Shown piece after piece: positions 8,678-16,975 of a stretch of DNA of 49,896 bases. This DNA comes from an uncultured Lachnospiraceae bacterium. GTDB lineage: Bacteria; Bacillota; Clostridia; Lachnospirales; Lachnospiraceae. The notes under the pieces were generated by a model that was not told the origin of the DNA, did not search any database, and saw only the letters and a program-made list of their open reading frames with translations. The translations under genes were made by a program, and so were the position numbers. The first letter of the stretch is position 1. Each line of letters starts with the position of its first letter. Where the stretch lies: contig CANPTH010000032.1 in assembly GCA_947576945.1 (NCBI GenBank), positions 1 to 49,896 on the forward strand, given 5' to 3'.

Positions 8678-10042
8678 CTATAAGAAGACACCCTGCTTTC
8701 TCAATTCCGTGCGCAGCAGCTCCGTATCCAGTTGTCTGGGCGCTACCCCCTCTCTGGCACAAAGAGCCGCCGCCGTTCCCACGGCCTGTCCCTGCGCCAT
8801 GCAGGAAGCGGTGTTCCGGGTAGACATATGAGCATCCCACTCGCTGGTGATCAGACGTCCCGCAACCAGGAGTCCGTCCACCTTCACCGGCAGCAGCGCA
8901 CGGTAAGGCAGTCCATAGTAACCGCCGTCCTTGATCATAATGCGCGGCGCACAGTCATGGAAACCGTACAGCATCACCTCGTCGTCAAACCGGGCACAAT
9001 TTACGATCTCGTCCAGAGACATATCGTGTTCGCAGCGCACTACTCTTGTGTAACGCACCCCGACACATGCCGGCGTCCAGCTCACATATGCCTTCTCAAA
9101 TCCGGGAATATGTTCCCGCAGCATTCTGGACAGCGTCATGGCCTGATGCCGCAGGGTGATCTCCGCCTCTGACAGGGCTTCCGTATCCGTGGCATCCACA
9201 TTACGCAAAGTCGCTGAATTAATATAACTGTAATTATTCTCGTGCAGCGAAAATCCCAGCGGTCCCCACATGCCGCTCTTATCCATGAACTCGGCAAACA
9301 ACGGAATCTTATGAAGATCAAAACCAAGACGTATGATGTGGTCCACATCGCTTCCCTTATCTCCCTCGATCAGCTGCGTAATCATATCGTTTTCTTTCAG
9401 GAAAGCCACCAGTCGTTCCATATCGACGCCTGTCATACCAAACGGGAATCCGGCGCTGGTGGTGTCATGCTTCTTAATAAATTCCGCACCCGAAAACGCT
9501 GCAATATCACCGTCGCCCGTCGTGTCGATCACCGCCCTGGCCTCTATGACTTCCCGTCCCGATTTGCCTTCAATGATCACACCCCTGATGCAGTCGCCAT
9601 CCATCACGGCACCCACAGCCATCGTGTGCAGCAATACCTTGACGTTACACTCCTCCAGCATCGTAAATGCCATATCCTTGAATTCTTCCCAATCCATCAG
9701 CGTAATCATGGAATCATAGCTGCCGCCCTTATCCTGTTCCAGATGCCCCGGCGACGCTCCCGCCTCCTGCATCCTGGTAACGATCTCCTGCGGAATTCCG
9801 CGTATCACCTGAATCTTCCCGGCATCCGGAAACGCCTTATACAAGTTAAAAAAGCTGTGCAGCGGGCCGGCTCCATTGATCAGTGAACCGCCGATATAAC
9901 CATATCGTTCCACCAGTATCGTCCTGGCTCCGCTTCTTGCCGCCGCCAGTGCCGCCACAAATCCGGCCGTACCGCCGCCACATACCAAAACATCACATTC
10001 ATAACGAACGGGAGTTTCCAATGTCTCTATTATTGTTCTCAT
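8678..10042 (-). CDS. FAD-dependent oxidoreductase (second paralogue)
   Basis: A 454-residue flavoprotein closely related in layout to the next gene downstream. The FAD fold is VLVCGGGTAGFVAALAAARS, followed by LVERYGYIGGS. Both paralogues share HSF.N, RGIP.E and HMSTRNT.SCM.QGQA.GTAAAL. The start ATG at 10042 overlaps the stop of the preceding gene (ATGA), implying translational coupling. Its ribosome-binding sequence ATGGAGAAA lies inside the last codons of that gene. An in-frame extension to 10153 has no ribosome-binding site. It is cytoplasmic with substrate unknown; the context suggests oxidation of a sugar-derived compound delivered by the ABC importer. Confidence 0.85.
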   Translation of the reverse strand: MRTIIETLETPVRYECDVLVCGGGTAGFVAALAAARSGARTILVERYGYIGGSLINGAGPLHSFFNLYKAFPDAGKIQVIRGIPQEIVTRMQEAGASPGHLEQDKGGSYDSMITLMDWEEFKDMAFTMLEECNVKVLLHTMAVGAVMDGDCIRGVIIEGKSGREVIEARAVIDTTGDGDIAAFSGAEFIKKHDTTSAGFPFGMTGVDMERLVAFLKENDMITQLIEGDKGSDVDHIIRLGFDLHKIPLFAEFMDKSGMWGPLGFSLHENNYSYINSATLRNVDATDTEALSEAEITLRHQAMTLSRMLREHIPGFEKAYVSWTPACVGVRYTRVVRCEHDMSLDEIVNCARFDDEVMLYGFHDCAPRIMIKDGGYYGLPYRALLPVKVDGLLVAGRLITSEWDAHMSTRNTASCMAQGQAVGTAAALCAREGVAPRQLDTELLRTELRKQGVFL

Positions 10043-12645
10043 AGTTTTCTCCATTTCTGCGCTGCTTTTGCGCATAAGTTTCCATCCTGTACCCTGATCA
10101 CGTGATACGGATACGGGTACTGCGGATGATAGATGCCGGGAAATACCCTGCACGAACGCTCATCCGACATTGCTGTCACATAGACCATCAGATCCCATTG
10201 ATCCGTCACATAAGAAGCCGGAATCTCTGCCACATAGCCCCCTGTTCTGCGCTCCATCCCAAGCTCATGGAACAGGCCTTCCGTCTGGTCAACATGCCGG
10301 TAATGCAGAACCGGTGCCTCTTTCAGAGATGCTGCCACCTCTGTCTCCACACGGATTGTCAACGCCTCTCCCGCTTTTGCCGTCTCCGGCCAGACACCAT
10401 ACAGAACCGGTGCGGCATTTGCCGTCACATCATGCAGCAGCTTCTCCGGCACAACGCCTTCCTCCTGCATCATCTTTTGCAGCACCGTCTGATCCGCCAG
10501 CAGCTCCTTCGTCAGATCCTTCCATGTTCCCCGCCTGGTTTTCGTGCCGGCGGTGCTGAAATCCAGATCGTGATAATAGTATCTGCATCCGGCATCCGCC
10601 AGATCATTCCAATGTCCGATCGCCGCTTCCATATGCAGCGCTGCATCCGTCAGCCATGACTTCTCCTCTGTCCGCCGAAACATCGCCAGTGCAAACGCGG
10701 CGTAAATCTTCGCCTCATGATAGTGGGCAAACGAGATGAGCATGGATACATCCACTGCCAGCGCAAGCGCCTCCGGATTACCGGAAAGTTCTTCCGTCGG
10801 CAGACCCTTCATCTCATTTTCCGCCTCTTTTGCCAGATCTGACAAAAATCCGGCATACTGGAGCGGCGTGTATTTTCCCTGCATCTTATGCTCCGCCAGA
10901 TCCGCAGCATACTCATCAATCCCGTAAAAAAGTCCATGATCGCTCGGTTCTGTACTGCCGTATGTGAGAGATTTCACAAAGTCATATTTCTGCATTTCAT
11001 AAATATTATTTTCCTCAAACAGCGCCCATCCTGTGTTCAGCTCCGTCCAGTAACGCAGGGAAGGATGTACCGGCATATGTACCGTAGTCACAAAGGGGAC
11101 GATCTTACTCGCCGCCGCCAACGCACGCTGTGCTGCACCGGCTTTTTCACCGAAATGACGGACAAATTCACTGCTCCATACCTCCGGGTCCGTCTGTGCA
11201 TTGTATCCCAGACGTCCAAACATCGTATACCAGGAGAAGAATCTCTCATCCTCCCATCTGCCGGACCTGAGAGCCGGATCCGCGAAAGTCTGCCAGGCCT
11301 CCTTATGAGACTGTTCATAGCCATATTTCAGGGCCAGCGGTGCATTTATCTGAAAACCGTCGGACCCGGAAAGCGCACAGCTTTGAGAAAACCTTCTGGC
11401 ATAATCAGCATCTCCCCACAGGAACAGATTCGTAGAACCATAATTCCAGAGACGGAAGATCACCGGATAACGCAGCGGTTTCTCCAGCATATCTGCGTAG
11501 GAATATCTTCTGGAATGATTATAATTATCCAACTGCTCCAGCTCCTCGGTTCGCATGATCGACAGATGGTACGGCAGCGCTGCGTGTTCGCACCAGTACT
11601 TCGTCGGCACTTCCACCTGTAATCCCCTGGAATGTGCATGTGCCACCATCTCTTCCGTAAGTCCTTTTGCCCGCAGATCCAGTATAAAATCACGTCCCAG
11701 TTCACCGCCAGCATCTGCCACCGCGTCTGCACAGTGATTCCAGAAATCAGCGGCCGACACCTGTGTGCCCACACCGGATTCATGATTCACCCGAAACGAT
11801 ACGATGTCAATATCCGGCACTTCCCTCAACAGCGCTTTCAGTCCGGCATAACAGTAATCGGAAAGTTCCCTTTCATCTTCCGGAAGCCCGTCTACCAGCG
11901 TATCCTGCTCCTCGGTCCACGGCCGCTGCTGCCAGGTTGCAAACACAAACCGTATACTGTATGCATGGCACAGATCGACTAACCGCCGCAGTACTTTCAG
12001 ATTTGCCGCCGCATCCTCTTTCGTAAACCGCAGCGGCCTGATCCGATTATAGCCCTCCACTTCCTGCAGGAAGAACGGATAAGGCGGCGCCATATACGGC
12101 GTGTCAAACCCCACAATCAGACACAGACGGTTAAATCTCGCTCTGGCAAGACGCCTCAGATAATACTGCCAGAATTCCTCAGACAGGAACCATTCATTGT
12201 CCAAATGCCCCACTATGTAACGATCCATACAGCGCACCGCATTATCCGGTTCTTCGTAATATTCCTGCGCCATAACCAGGGCTTCGGCGCCTTTCTCCTG
12301 TACCCGCCGCGCCATTTCCAAAAGCAGATACATCAACCCGGCATCATCGGCCCCGACAAGCGCCAGCACACGCCCTTCCCTCACCGGCACATAACAGCAT
12401 AACAGGCTTTCCGGCTTTTTCGGCGTTTCCTTTCCGGCCCCGGCCAACAGTACCTGCATGCGGATATCCGCCGACGTACCGATCGCCACGGTAATTTCCT
12501 CCTTCTGCACGTCAGTCGTCCAGTGACTTTTTTCCCGCAGACATACCTTTTGTTCCTGTAGCGCCCCGATCAGTTCTTCTCTGCCAAAAACGGCTCCGTT
12601 TTTAACGCCAAAACTGCACAGCGCGATTCTATATTCCTGCTTCAT
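10039..12645 (-). CDS. Glycoside-hydrolase-like protein of unknown family
   Basis: An 868-residue protein with no signal peptide. Residues about 30-120 resemble the alpha/beta N-terminal domain of hexosaminidases and alpha-glucuronidases (LALVGADDAGLMYLLLEMAR). A probable TIM barrel follows (about 140-500), rich in aromatic and acidic residues: YIVGHLDNEWF, IRFVFATWQQRPW, SFRVNHESGVGT and RLWNYGSTNLFLWGDADY. The C-terminal third looks helical, then beta-rich. No catalytic pair can be named confidently. The start at 12645 has GGAGG upstream. Its place between sugar permeases and oxidoreductases suggests intracellular processing of an imported glycoside or uronide. It ends in an ATGA overlap with the next gene. 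Confidence 0.7.
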   Translation of the reverse strand: MKQEYRIALCSFGVKNGAVFGREELIGALQEQKVCLREKSHWTTDVQKEEITVAIGTSADIRMQVLLAGAGKETPKKPESLLCCYVPVREGRVLALVGADDAGLMYLLLEMARRVQEKGAEALVMAQEYYEEPDNAVRCMDRYIVGHLDNEWFLSEEFWQYYLRRLARARFNRLCLIVGFDTPYMAPPYPFFLQEVEGYNRIRPLRFTKEDAAANLKVLRRLVDLCHAYSIRFVFATWQQRPWTEEQDTLVDGLPEDERELSDYCYAGLKALLREVPDIDIVSFRVNHESGVGTQVSAADFWNHCADAVADAGGELGRDFILDLRAKGLTEEMVAHAHSRGLQVEVPTKYWCEHAALPYHLSIMRTEELEQLDNYNHSRRYSYADMLEKPLRYPVIFRLWNYGSTNLFLWGDADYARRFSQSCALSGSDGFQINAPLALKYGYEQSHKEAWQTFADPALRSGRWEDERFFSWYTMFGRLGYNAQTDPEVWSSEFVRHFGEKAGAAQRALAAASKIVPFVTTVHMPVHPSLRYWTELNTGWALFEENNIYEMQKYDFVKSLTYGSTEPSDHGLFYGIDEYAADLAEHKMQGKYTPLQYAGFLSDLAKEAENEMKGLPTEELSGNPEALALAVDVSMLISFAHYHEAKIYAAFALAMFRRTEEKSWLTDAALHMEAAIGHWNDLADAGCRYYYHDLDFSTAGTKTRRGTWKDLTKELLADQTVLQKMMQEEGVVPEKLLHDVTANAAPVLYGVWPETAKAGEALTIRVETEVAASLKEAPVLHYRHVDQTEGLFHELGMERRTGGYVAEIPASYVTDQWDLMVYVTAMSDERSCRVFPGIYHPQYPYPYHVIRVQDGNLCAKAAQKWRKL

Positions 12646-12699
12646 AATTACCTCCATGCCGGAGTCACAAACCCGCTCCGTTTTCTTCAATTAATTTCC

Positions 12700-13536
12700 T
12701 TACTCTTTTAATCCGGATGTTGCAATGCCCGCCACAAACTGCTTCTGGAAAGCCAGAAAAACGGCAAAAATCGGTAATAATGAGCAGACAGATGCCGCCA
12801 TAATAGCACCGTAACTGGCCGAATTTTCATCACGGAAAAAGTTCAGTCCCAGAGGGATCGTCGCCAGTTCTTTGCTTCTGATATAGACAAGCGGTGCTTC
12901 ATAGTCATTCCAGGAACCCACAAACTGGAAAATGATCAGCGCACTGAATGCCGGTATCGCAAGCGGCACTACAATCCTTGAAAATATCGTGAAATGTCCG
13001 GCTCCATCCATCTTCGCCGACTCACAAAGTTCATCCGGTATCGACAGAAAGAACTGCCGCAGCATAAATGTGCCAAATGCAGTAAACATTCCCGGTAAGA
13101 TCAATGCCAGGTGCGTATTGTAAATTCCAAATGCCTTAAAAAGAACATAACGCGGGATCAGCATCATCTGTGCCGGAAAAGCCAGCGTCGACAGATAGAT
13201 CAGGAAAATAACCTCCCTGCCACGGAACTTGATCTTGGCAAAAGCATACGCCGCCAGAGCGCTGGTCAGCACCTCTCCTGTAACTGAAAGTAACGTAACC
13301 TTCATGGAATTTGCAAAAAATCTGGAAAACGGAACATCAGAATTCCACACCCTGTCATAATTAGCCCATGTAAAATTCCTGGGAATCCACTCGATGGGGA
13401 AATTAAATATCTGATTATCCGGTTTGAAGGACGCCGACAGCATCCAGGCAAACGGCAGCAGCATTATAATGGAAATTACCGCCATGATCACCGTCAGGAC
13501 TATTTTTGTAACCAATCGTTTCTTTTGATAACCCAT
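12700..13536 (-). CDS. Carbohydrate ABC transporter permease (MalG type)
   Basis: A 278-residue inner-membrane permease of the CUT1 carbohydrate uptake family. Six hydrophobic helices are evident. The cytoplasmic EAA-loop equivalent that contacts the ATPase reads ELCESAKMDGAGHFTIFSRI, followed by VVPLAIPA. The ending KQFVAGIATSGLKE matches MalG/LacG-type permeases. The start has an excellent AGGAGGT site. It pairs with the permease 17 bases upstream and with the binding protein. No ATPase gene is present in this operon, so a shared MsmK/UgpC-type ATPase from elsewhere is presumably used, as is common in Firmicutes. Confidence 0.93.
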   Translation of the reverse strand: MGYQKKRLVTKIVLTVIMAVISIIMLLPFAWMLSASFKPDNQIFNFPIEWIPRNFTWANYDRVWNSDVPFSRFFANSMKVTLLSVTGEVLTSALAAYAFAKIKFRGREVIFLIYLSTLAFPAQMMLIPRYVLFKAFGIYNTHLALILPGMFTAFGTFMLRQFFLSIPDELCESAKMDGAGHFTIFSRIVVPLAIPAFSALIIFQFVGSWNDYEAPLVYIRSKELATIPLGLNFFRDENSASYGAIMAASVCSLLPIFAVFLAFQKQFVAGIATSGLKE

Positions 13537-13553
13537 ATCCTACCTCCTTGCCG

Positions 13554-14447
13554 TCAGGATTCTTTTTTCCGCGAGACAATCATACGTGCCGCCGAAAAAA
13601 CAAATACCAGTAAAAACAGAACCCATGCCATAGCGCTGGCTCCTCCAATATCATTATTCTGAAATGCCGCTTTATAAATGTAATAAACCAATACTGAGGA
13701 CGATGTCCCCGGTCCACCTTTTGTCATGACCTGTACTGGCGTAAACATCTGGAACGAACTGATAAAGGAAATCATGGTAAGGAAGAACATCGTATTCGAC
13801 AACGAAGGAATTGTAATATAGAAAAACTTCTGAATCCCGTTTGCCCCATCGATCTCGGCCGCCTCATACAACGACTTTGATACCCCCTGAAGCCCTGCCA
13901 GTATGATGATGATGTTATATCCCAGACGTTGCCATACACCAATAATGATAATCGAAAGCAGAGATGTAGATGTAGCATTCAGCCATTTGGGCGGATTATC
14001 AATTCCCAATGACATCAGAATCGAATTGATGGGACCGTAGGACGGAATAAAGAGGATCATCCACACGACAGACACCGCCACCATAGAGGAAATATTGGGC
14101 AGATAGAACGCCAGCCGCAACAGCCCCTTGCCAAACACATGCGTGTCCAGAATTACTGCAAGAACCAGGGAAAGCCCTATTGCAATCGGCACCATTACTA
14201 TTGCATACAGGATCGTATTCCAAAAAGATTCCCAGAAAACAGGATCATGGAATATCCTGGAGAAATTGCCGAAGCCCACAAACTGCAGCGTATCAAGGCT
14301 GGCGGCTATGTTCCATTTCGTAAAACTAAGTACCCCCGCCAAAAACAGCGGCAAAAGCTTAAACAACAGATAACCGAGCAGATTCAGACCAATAAATGCC
14401 CAACCGGTTAAATTTTCTTTGATATCTCTTTTGGTAATCTTACTCAC
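13554..14447 (-). CDS. Carbohydrate ABC transporter permease (MalF type)
   Basis: A 297-residue CUT1 permease with about six membrane helices. The EAA motif is clear: LYEAAEIDGANGIQKFFYIT, then IPSLS. N-terminal TGWAFIGLNLLGYLLFKLLP is typical of UgpA/MalF-like permeases without the extra periplasmic loop. The frame opens with GTG at 14447, but the ribosome-binding-like AAGGGA abuts that codon, so the start is less certain than for its partner. It sits downstream of the binding-protein gene across a strong hairpin, an arrangement that often makes the binding protein more abundant than the permeases. Confidence 0.92.
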   Translation of the reverse strand: MSKITKRDIKENLTGWAFIGLNLLGYLLFKLLPLFLAGVLSFTKWNIAASLDTLQFVGFGNFSRIFHDPVFWESFWNTILYAIVMVPIAIGLSLVLAVILDTHVFGKGLLRLAFYLPNISSMVAVSVVWMILFIPSYGPINSILMSLGIDNPPKWLNATSTSLLSIIIIGVWQRLGYNIIIILAGLQGVSKSLYEAAEIDGANGIQKFFYITIPSLSNTMFFLTMISFISSFQMFTPVQVMTKGGPGTSSSVLVYYIYKAAFQNNDIGGASAMAWVLFLLVFVFSAARMIVSRKKES

Positions 14448-14460
14448 TCCCTTCTAACTG

Positions 14461-14494
14461 ATTTTCCCCTGTGCCAAAAGACACAGGGGAAAAT
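14461..14494 (-). other. Strong intercistronic hairpin between binding protein and permeases
   Basis: A perfect 13-bp stem (14461-14473 with 14482-14494, arm ATTTTCCCCTGTG) with an 8-base loop. It lies between the solute-binding-protein stop and the first permease start. It could stop part of the transcription or protect the upstream mRNA from 3' exonucleases, either of which would raise binding-protein output. The symmetric A/T ends make both readings possible. Confidence 0.7.
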
Positions 14495-14521
14495 TCCGGC
14501 CATCTGGCTTATGGATGTATC

Positions 14522-15964
14522 TTATTGATCGGCCTTAATGGCAGCGTCGCCCTGTTCTTTCAGATTTGCCAACGCCTCATCAACACTCATCTCACCGGAA
14601 AATACCAGTGTCAGATTGTTCTTGATCGCTTCATTGATTCCGACCTGTCCCTGTCTGACCGTATTATCTTTGCTGACCAGCGTACGATCCATTGCCATTA
14701 CTTCCATCGCCATATCCACATCAAGTCCCGGTTTGCCATCAAAAATAATATGATTAAACGCATCTCTCTCCTCGTCCGACTGGAATTCATATCCGGGATG
14801 CATTGCCTTAGGTCCTGCAAACAGATCCGCACGATCGATGCAGACATATTTCAGCACCTCCCATGCCGCATCCGGATTTTTGCAGCTTGTCGGGATACTG
14901 GCCGTTGACGTATAGCAGGTCGTGATCGTTGCACCACCGTCAACGGTCGGCATATCAACCACACCAATATCTGTGCCCTCCGGAATCTCGCCGTAGCTTT
15001 CATTCAGATACAGACAACCGTATACCGGTGCGATCCACATAGCGTACTTGCCGTTGTACAGACCAGCCATCCCGGTAGGATCTCTGTAATACTGCAACGC
15101 CATATACTCATCAACAGGAACAACACATTTATCCACCATCGCCAGATTATAGAAATACTCCAGACTTTCCTTAAATTCCGGCGCATCAAACCGGGTTGCT
15201 GTAAAATCATCATTATAATAAGTAAATGCTCCCAGTTTCTGACGGGCGATCAAATCCCAGTAATTATCCCCATCACCATCCGCGTAATCCATCATCGCTC
15301 CATAGACCTTATCGCCACCTTCTCCGTGTGTCAGTGCAATGGCTGTTTCTCTGAAGTCATCCCAAGTCCATCCTGCCTGAGGATATTCCAATCCCGCCTC
15401 ATCAAACATTTTCTTATTAAACCATACCATGTTGATATTATTGCAGTAAGGAATCGCATAATAATCGCCCTCAATATTCATAGTCTCTTCCATGGCGCTT
15501 CCCATCACATCCTCATAGGTCCAGCCTTCCTTGTCAAAGAACTGTTTCAGGCCCATATATACACCGTCATCCGCCCGCACACGCAGATCCATCGCACTTG
15601 CCTGCGTCATTACGTCGATCGATTCTCCGGAACCGAGTGCCGTGTTGATCGTCATCGTAGCGGCATCCGCCAACTTCTGGTAAGTCAGCTCATAAGTCCC
15701 CTCATAATCCTTATTAAAGGCATCTACCAACGGAACCATATTCTCCGGGCTTGTCCAGGCATAGAAATTCAACTGCTGTGCACCGCCGGAAGAAGCCTGC
15801 TCCTCTGTTCCTGCCGCTTCTTCCGCCTGAGTTGTTGTCGCTTCTTCCTGTCCACTGCTACTGCTCCCCTGACTGTCAGCTGCCTGGCCCCCACAGCCAT
15901 AAAGAGAAGCAACCCCCATCGCTGAAACTAACAATACTGCCAACGTTTTTTGCACCTTTTTCAT
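14522..15964 (-). CDS. Extracellular sugar-binding lipoprotein of an ABC importer
   Basis: A 480-residue family 1 solute-binding protein. The N-terminus is a lipoprotein signal peptide (MKKVQKTLAVLLVSAMGVAS) with lipobox LYGC, so Cys24 should be lipidated and the protein anchored outside the membrane. A Ser/Gln/Glu/Thr linker follows, then the binding domain (QLNFYAWTSPENMVPLVDAF). Length and layout fit CUT1 binding proteins for oligosaccharides or glycosides. The start has AAGGAGG at ideal spacing. It is the first gene after the operator/promoter region, with a leader of about 125 bases that includes a G-rich tract. The ligand cannot be read from sequence. Confidence 0.93.
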   Translation of the reverse strand: MKKVQKTLAVLLVSAMGVASLYGCGGQAADSQGSSSSGQEEATTTQAEEAAGTEEQASSGGAQQLNFYAWTSPENMVPLVDAFNKDYEGTYELTYQKLADAATMTINTALGSGESIDVMTQASAMDLRVRADDGVYMGLKQFFDKEGWTYEDVMGSAMEETMNIEGDYYAIPYCNNINMVWFNKKMFDEAGLEYPQAGWTWDDFRETAIALTHGEGGDKVYGAMMDYADGDGDNYWDLIARQKLGAFTYYNDDFTATRFDAPEFKESLEYFYNLAMVDKCVVPVDEYMALQYYRDPTGMAGLYNGKYAMWIAPVYGCLYLNESYGEIPEGTDIGVVDMPTVDGGATITTCYTSTASIPTSCKNPDAAWEVLKYVCIDRADLFAGPKAMHPGYEFQSDEERDAFNHIIFDGKPGLDVDMAMEVMAMDRTLVSKDNTVRQGQVGINEAIKNNLTLVFSGEMSVDEALANLKEQGDAAIKADQ

Positions 15965-16056
15965 TTGAATACCTCCTTAATTTATAGTTTGCATTAATTA
16001 TTATCTTATTCAGTTTTTGTTCTGATTTGTTTATATCCCCCTCCCCCTAAATTTTG

Positions 16057-16081
16057 ATTATTGAAATCCAATTTCAATAAT
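16057..16081. promoter_or_regulatory. Probable IclR-type operator (25-bp perfect palindrome)
   Basis: ATTATTGAAAT, a CCA centre and ATTTCAATAAT form a perfect palindrome. The TGAAAT-N3-ATTTCA core resembles operators of KdgR-like IclR regulators. It begins about 16 bases downstream of the -10 box of the catabolic operon, where a bound repressor would block transcription. The pairing with the IclR gene at 2033-2821 is inferred. Confidence 0.65.
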
Positions 16082-16096
16082 TGAATCTTTTTAATA

Positions 16097-16124
16097 ATTA
16101 TATCATTTATTGCTAAGATGTCAA
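16097..16124 (-). promoter_or_regulatory. Sigma-A promoter of the catabolic operon
   Basis: On the minus strand TTGACA (16119-16124) and TATAAT (16097-16102) are separated by 16 bases, a perfect match to both consensus hexamers. The predicted start is near 16090, about 125 bases before the binding-protein ATG and directly upstream of the palindrome. Confidence 0.8.
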
Positions 16125-16170
16125 TCTATTTTCAAAAATTCCACACAACAATTACATCTTGCATTTTTCG

Positions 16171-16199
16171 TTGATAAAACTCTCTTTTCCTGATAGAAT
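16171..16199 (+). promoter_or_regulatory. Divergent sigma-A promoter facing the larA relic
   Basis: TTGATA (16171-16176) and TAGAAT (16194-16199) on the plus strand have an ideal 17-base spacer. It fires away from the catabolic operon toward the larA relic, about 80 bases upstream of its start codon. The promoter looks intact although the gene is not. Confidence 0.55.
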
Positions 16200-16278
16200 T
16201 TCATGAGAACATAAAGAAGAGAATTCTCAAGGAACAGCAAAGACTTGCCAAAACACGACCTCAGAAAGGTAAACGCAT

Positions 16279-16830
16279 ATGATTTCGATTCCCTATGGAA
16301 ATATCCATTTAAAGATGTGCGAGTCAGGATATGGCCACGGCCGCAGACACGTCAAAGAAAAGACGCCCATCGTGGTAACCTCCAACGGCGGTGCGCCTTT
16401 AGATCAGAATATTTATCAGACTGTTAAAGGATTGTGTACGGCAGATGCGGCAGCCCGGTAGGGTGGCGTCATTATTATCTGCGCGGAGTGTGCGGACGGC
16501 ACAGGAGGAGAAGATTTCTACCAGGCTTTAAAGAACTGTGACAGCATAAAGCAGCTACTGGAAAATATCCGCAGCACCCCCATGAACGAAACGGTTCCAG
16601 ATCAGTGGCAGTACCAGATTCCGGCAAGGATTCCGGGAAAAAAACGGGTAATCTATTTGACAGATTCCCGACTTGAGCCGGTAATCCGCGCAATGAAAAT
16701 GGAGTATGCTCCTACACTGGAAGAAGCCTTTGCCATGGCAGGAAATCAGGTCGGGAACGTTGAAATCACAGCAAACTTACATCATGCTCAGCCTGCCGCC
16801 TGGCGGGCCGCATGGCCATCCATGCTGTGA
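16279..16830 (+). pseudogene. larA: Nickel-dependent lactate racemase (LarA family) relic
   Basis: The frame opens with ATG after AAAGG and reads ISIPYGNIHLKM, resembling the LarA N-terminus. It then jumps to the C-terminal domain: TPIVVTSNGGAPLDQNIYQT, VKGL, then a TAG at 16459-16461, GGVIII, DGTGGEDFYQALKN, PDQWQYQIPARI and LEEAFAMAG. LarA is usually about 420 residues; here roughly 270 central residues are missing, including the nickel-pincer region. The last residues before the TGA at 16828 no longer look like the family. Internal deletion plus in-frame stop make it non-functional. Its place opposite the catabolic operon suggests that a 2-hydroxyacid racemase once belonged to that pathway. 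Confidence 0.85.
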
Positions 16831-16942
16831 AAGTCGAAGACTTTCATAGTAAACCCAAATGGAATCTCAGTATTTGCAGAGTGATCACATTTCTTAAACC
16901 TGCTCCCGTCTTTCATGGCGTCGCAGGAAAGATGTTTGAGAT

Positions 16943-16975
16943 GCTGGCGAGGCTGTTCCCTACAGCCTCGCCAGC
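16943..16975 (-). other. Hairpin spanning the stop codon of the subtilase gene
   Basis: A perfect 13-bp stem (GCTGGCGAGGCTG, 16943-16955, with 16963-16975) has a 7-base loop that contains the TAG stop of the subtilase gene (16960-16962). No T-run follows on the minus strand. It may be an mRNA 3'-end structure; a terminator role is uncertain. Confidence 0.6.
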
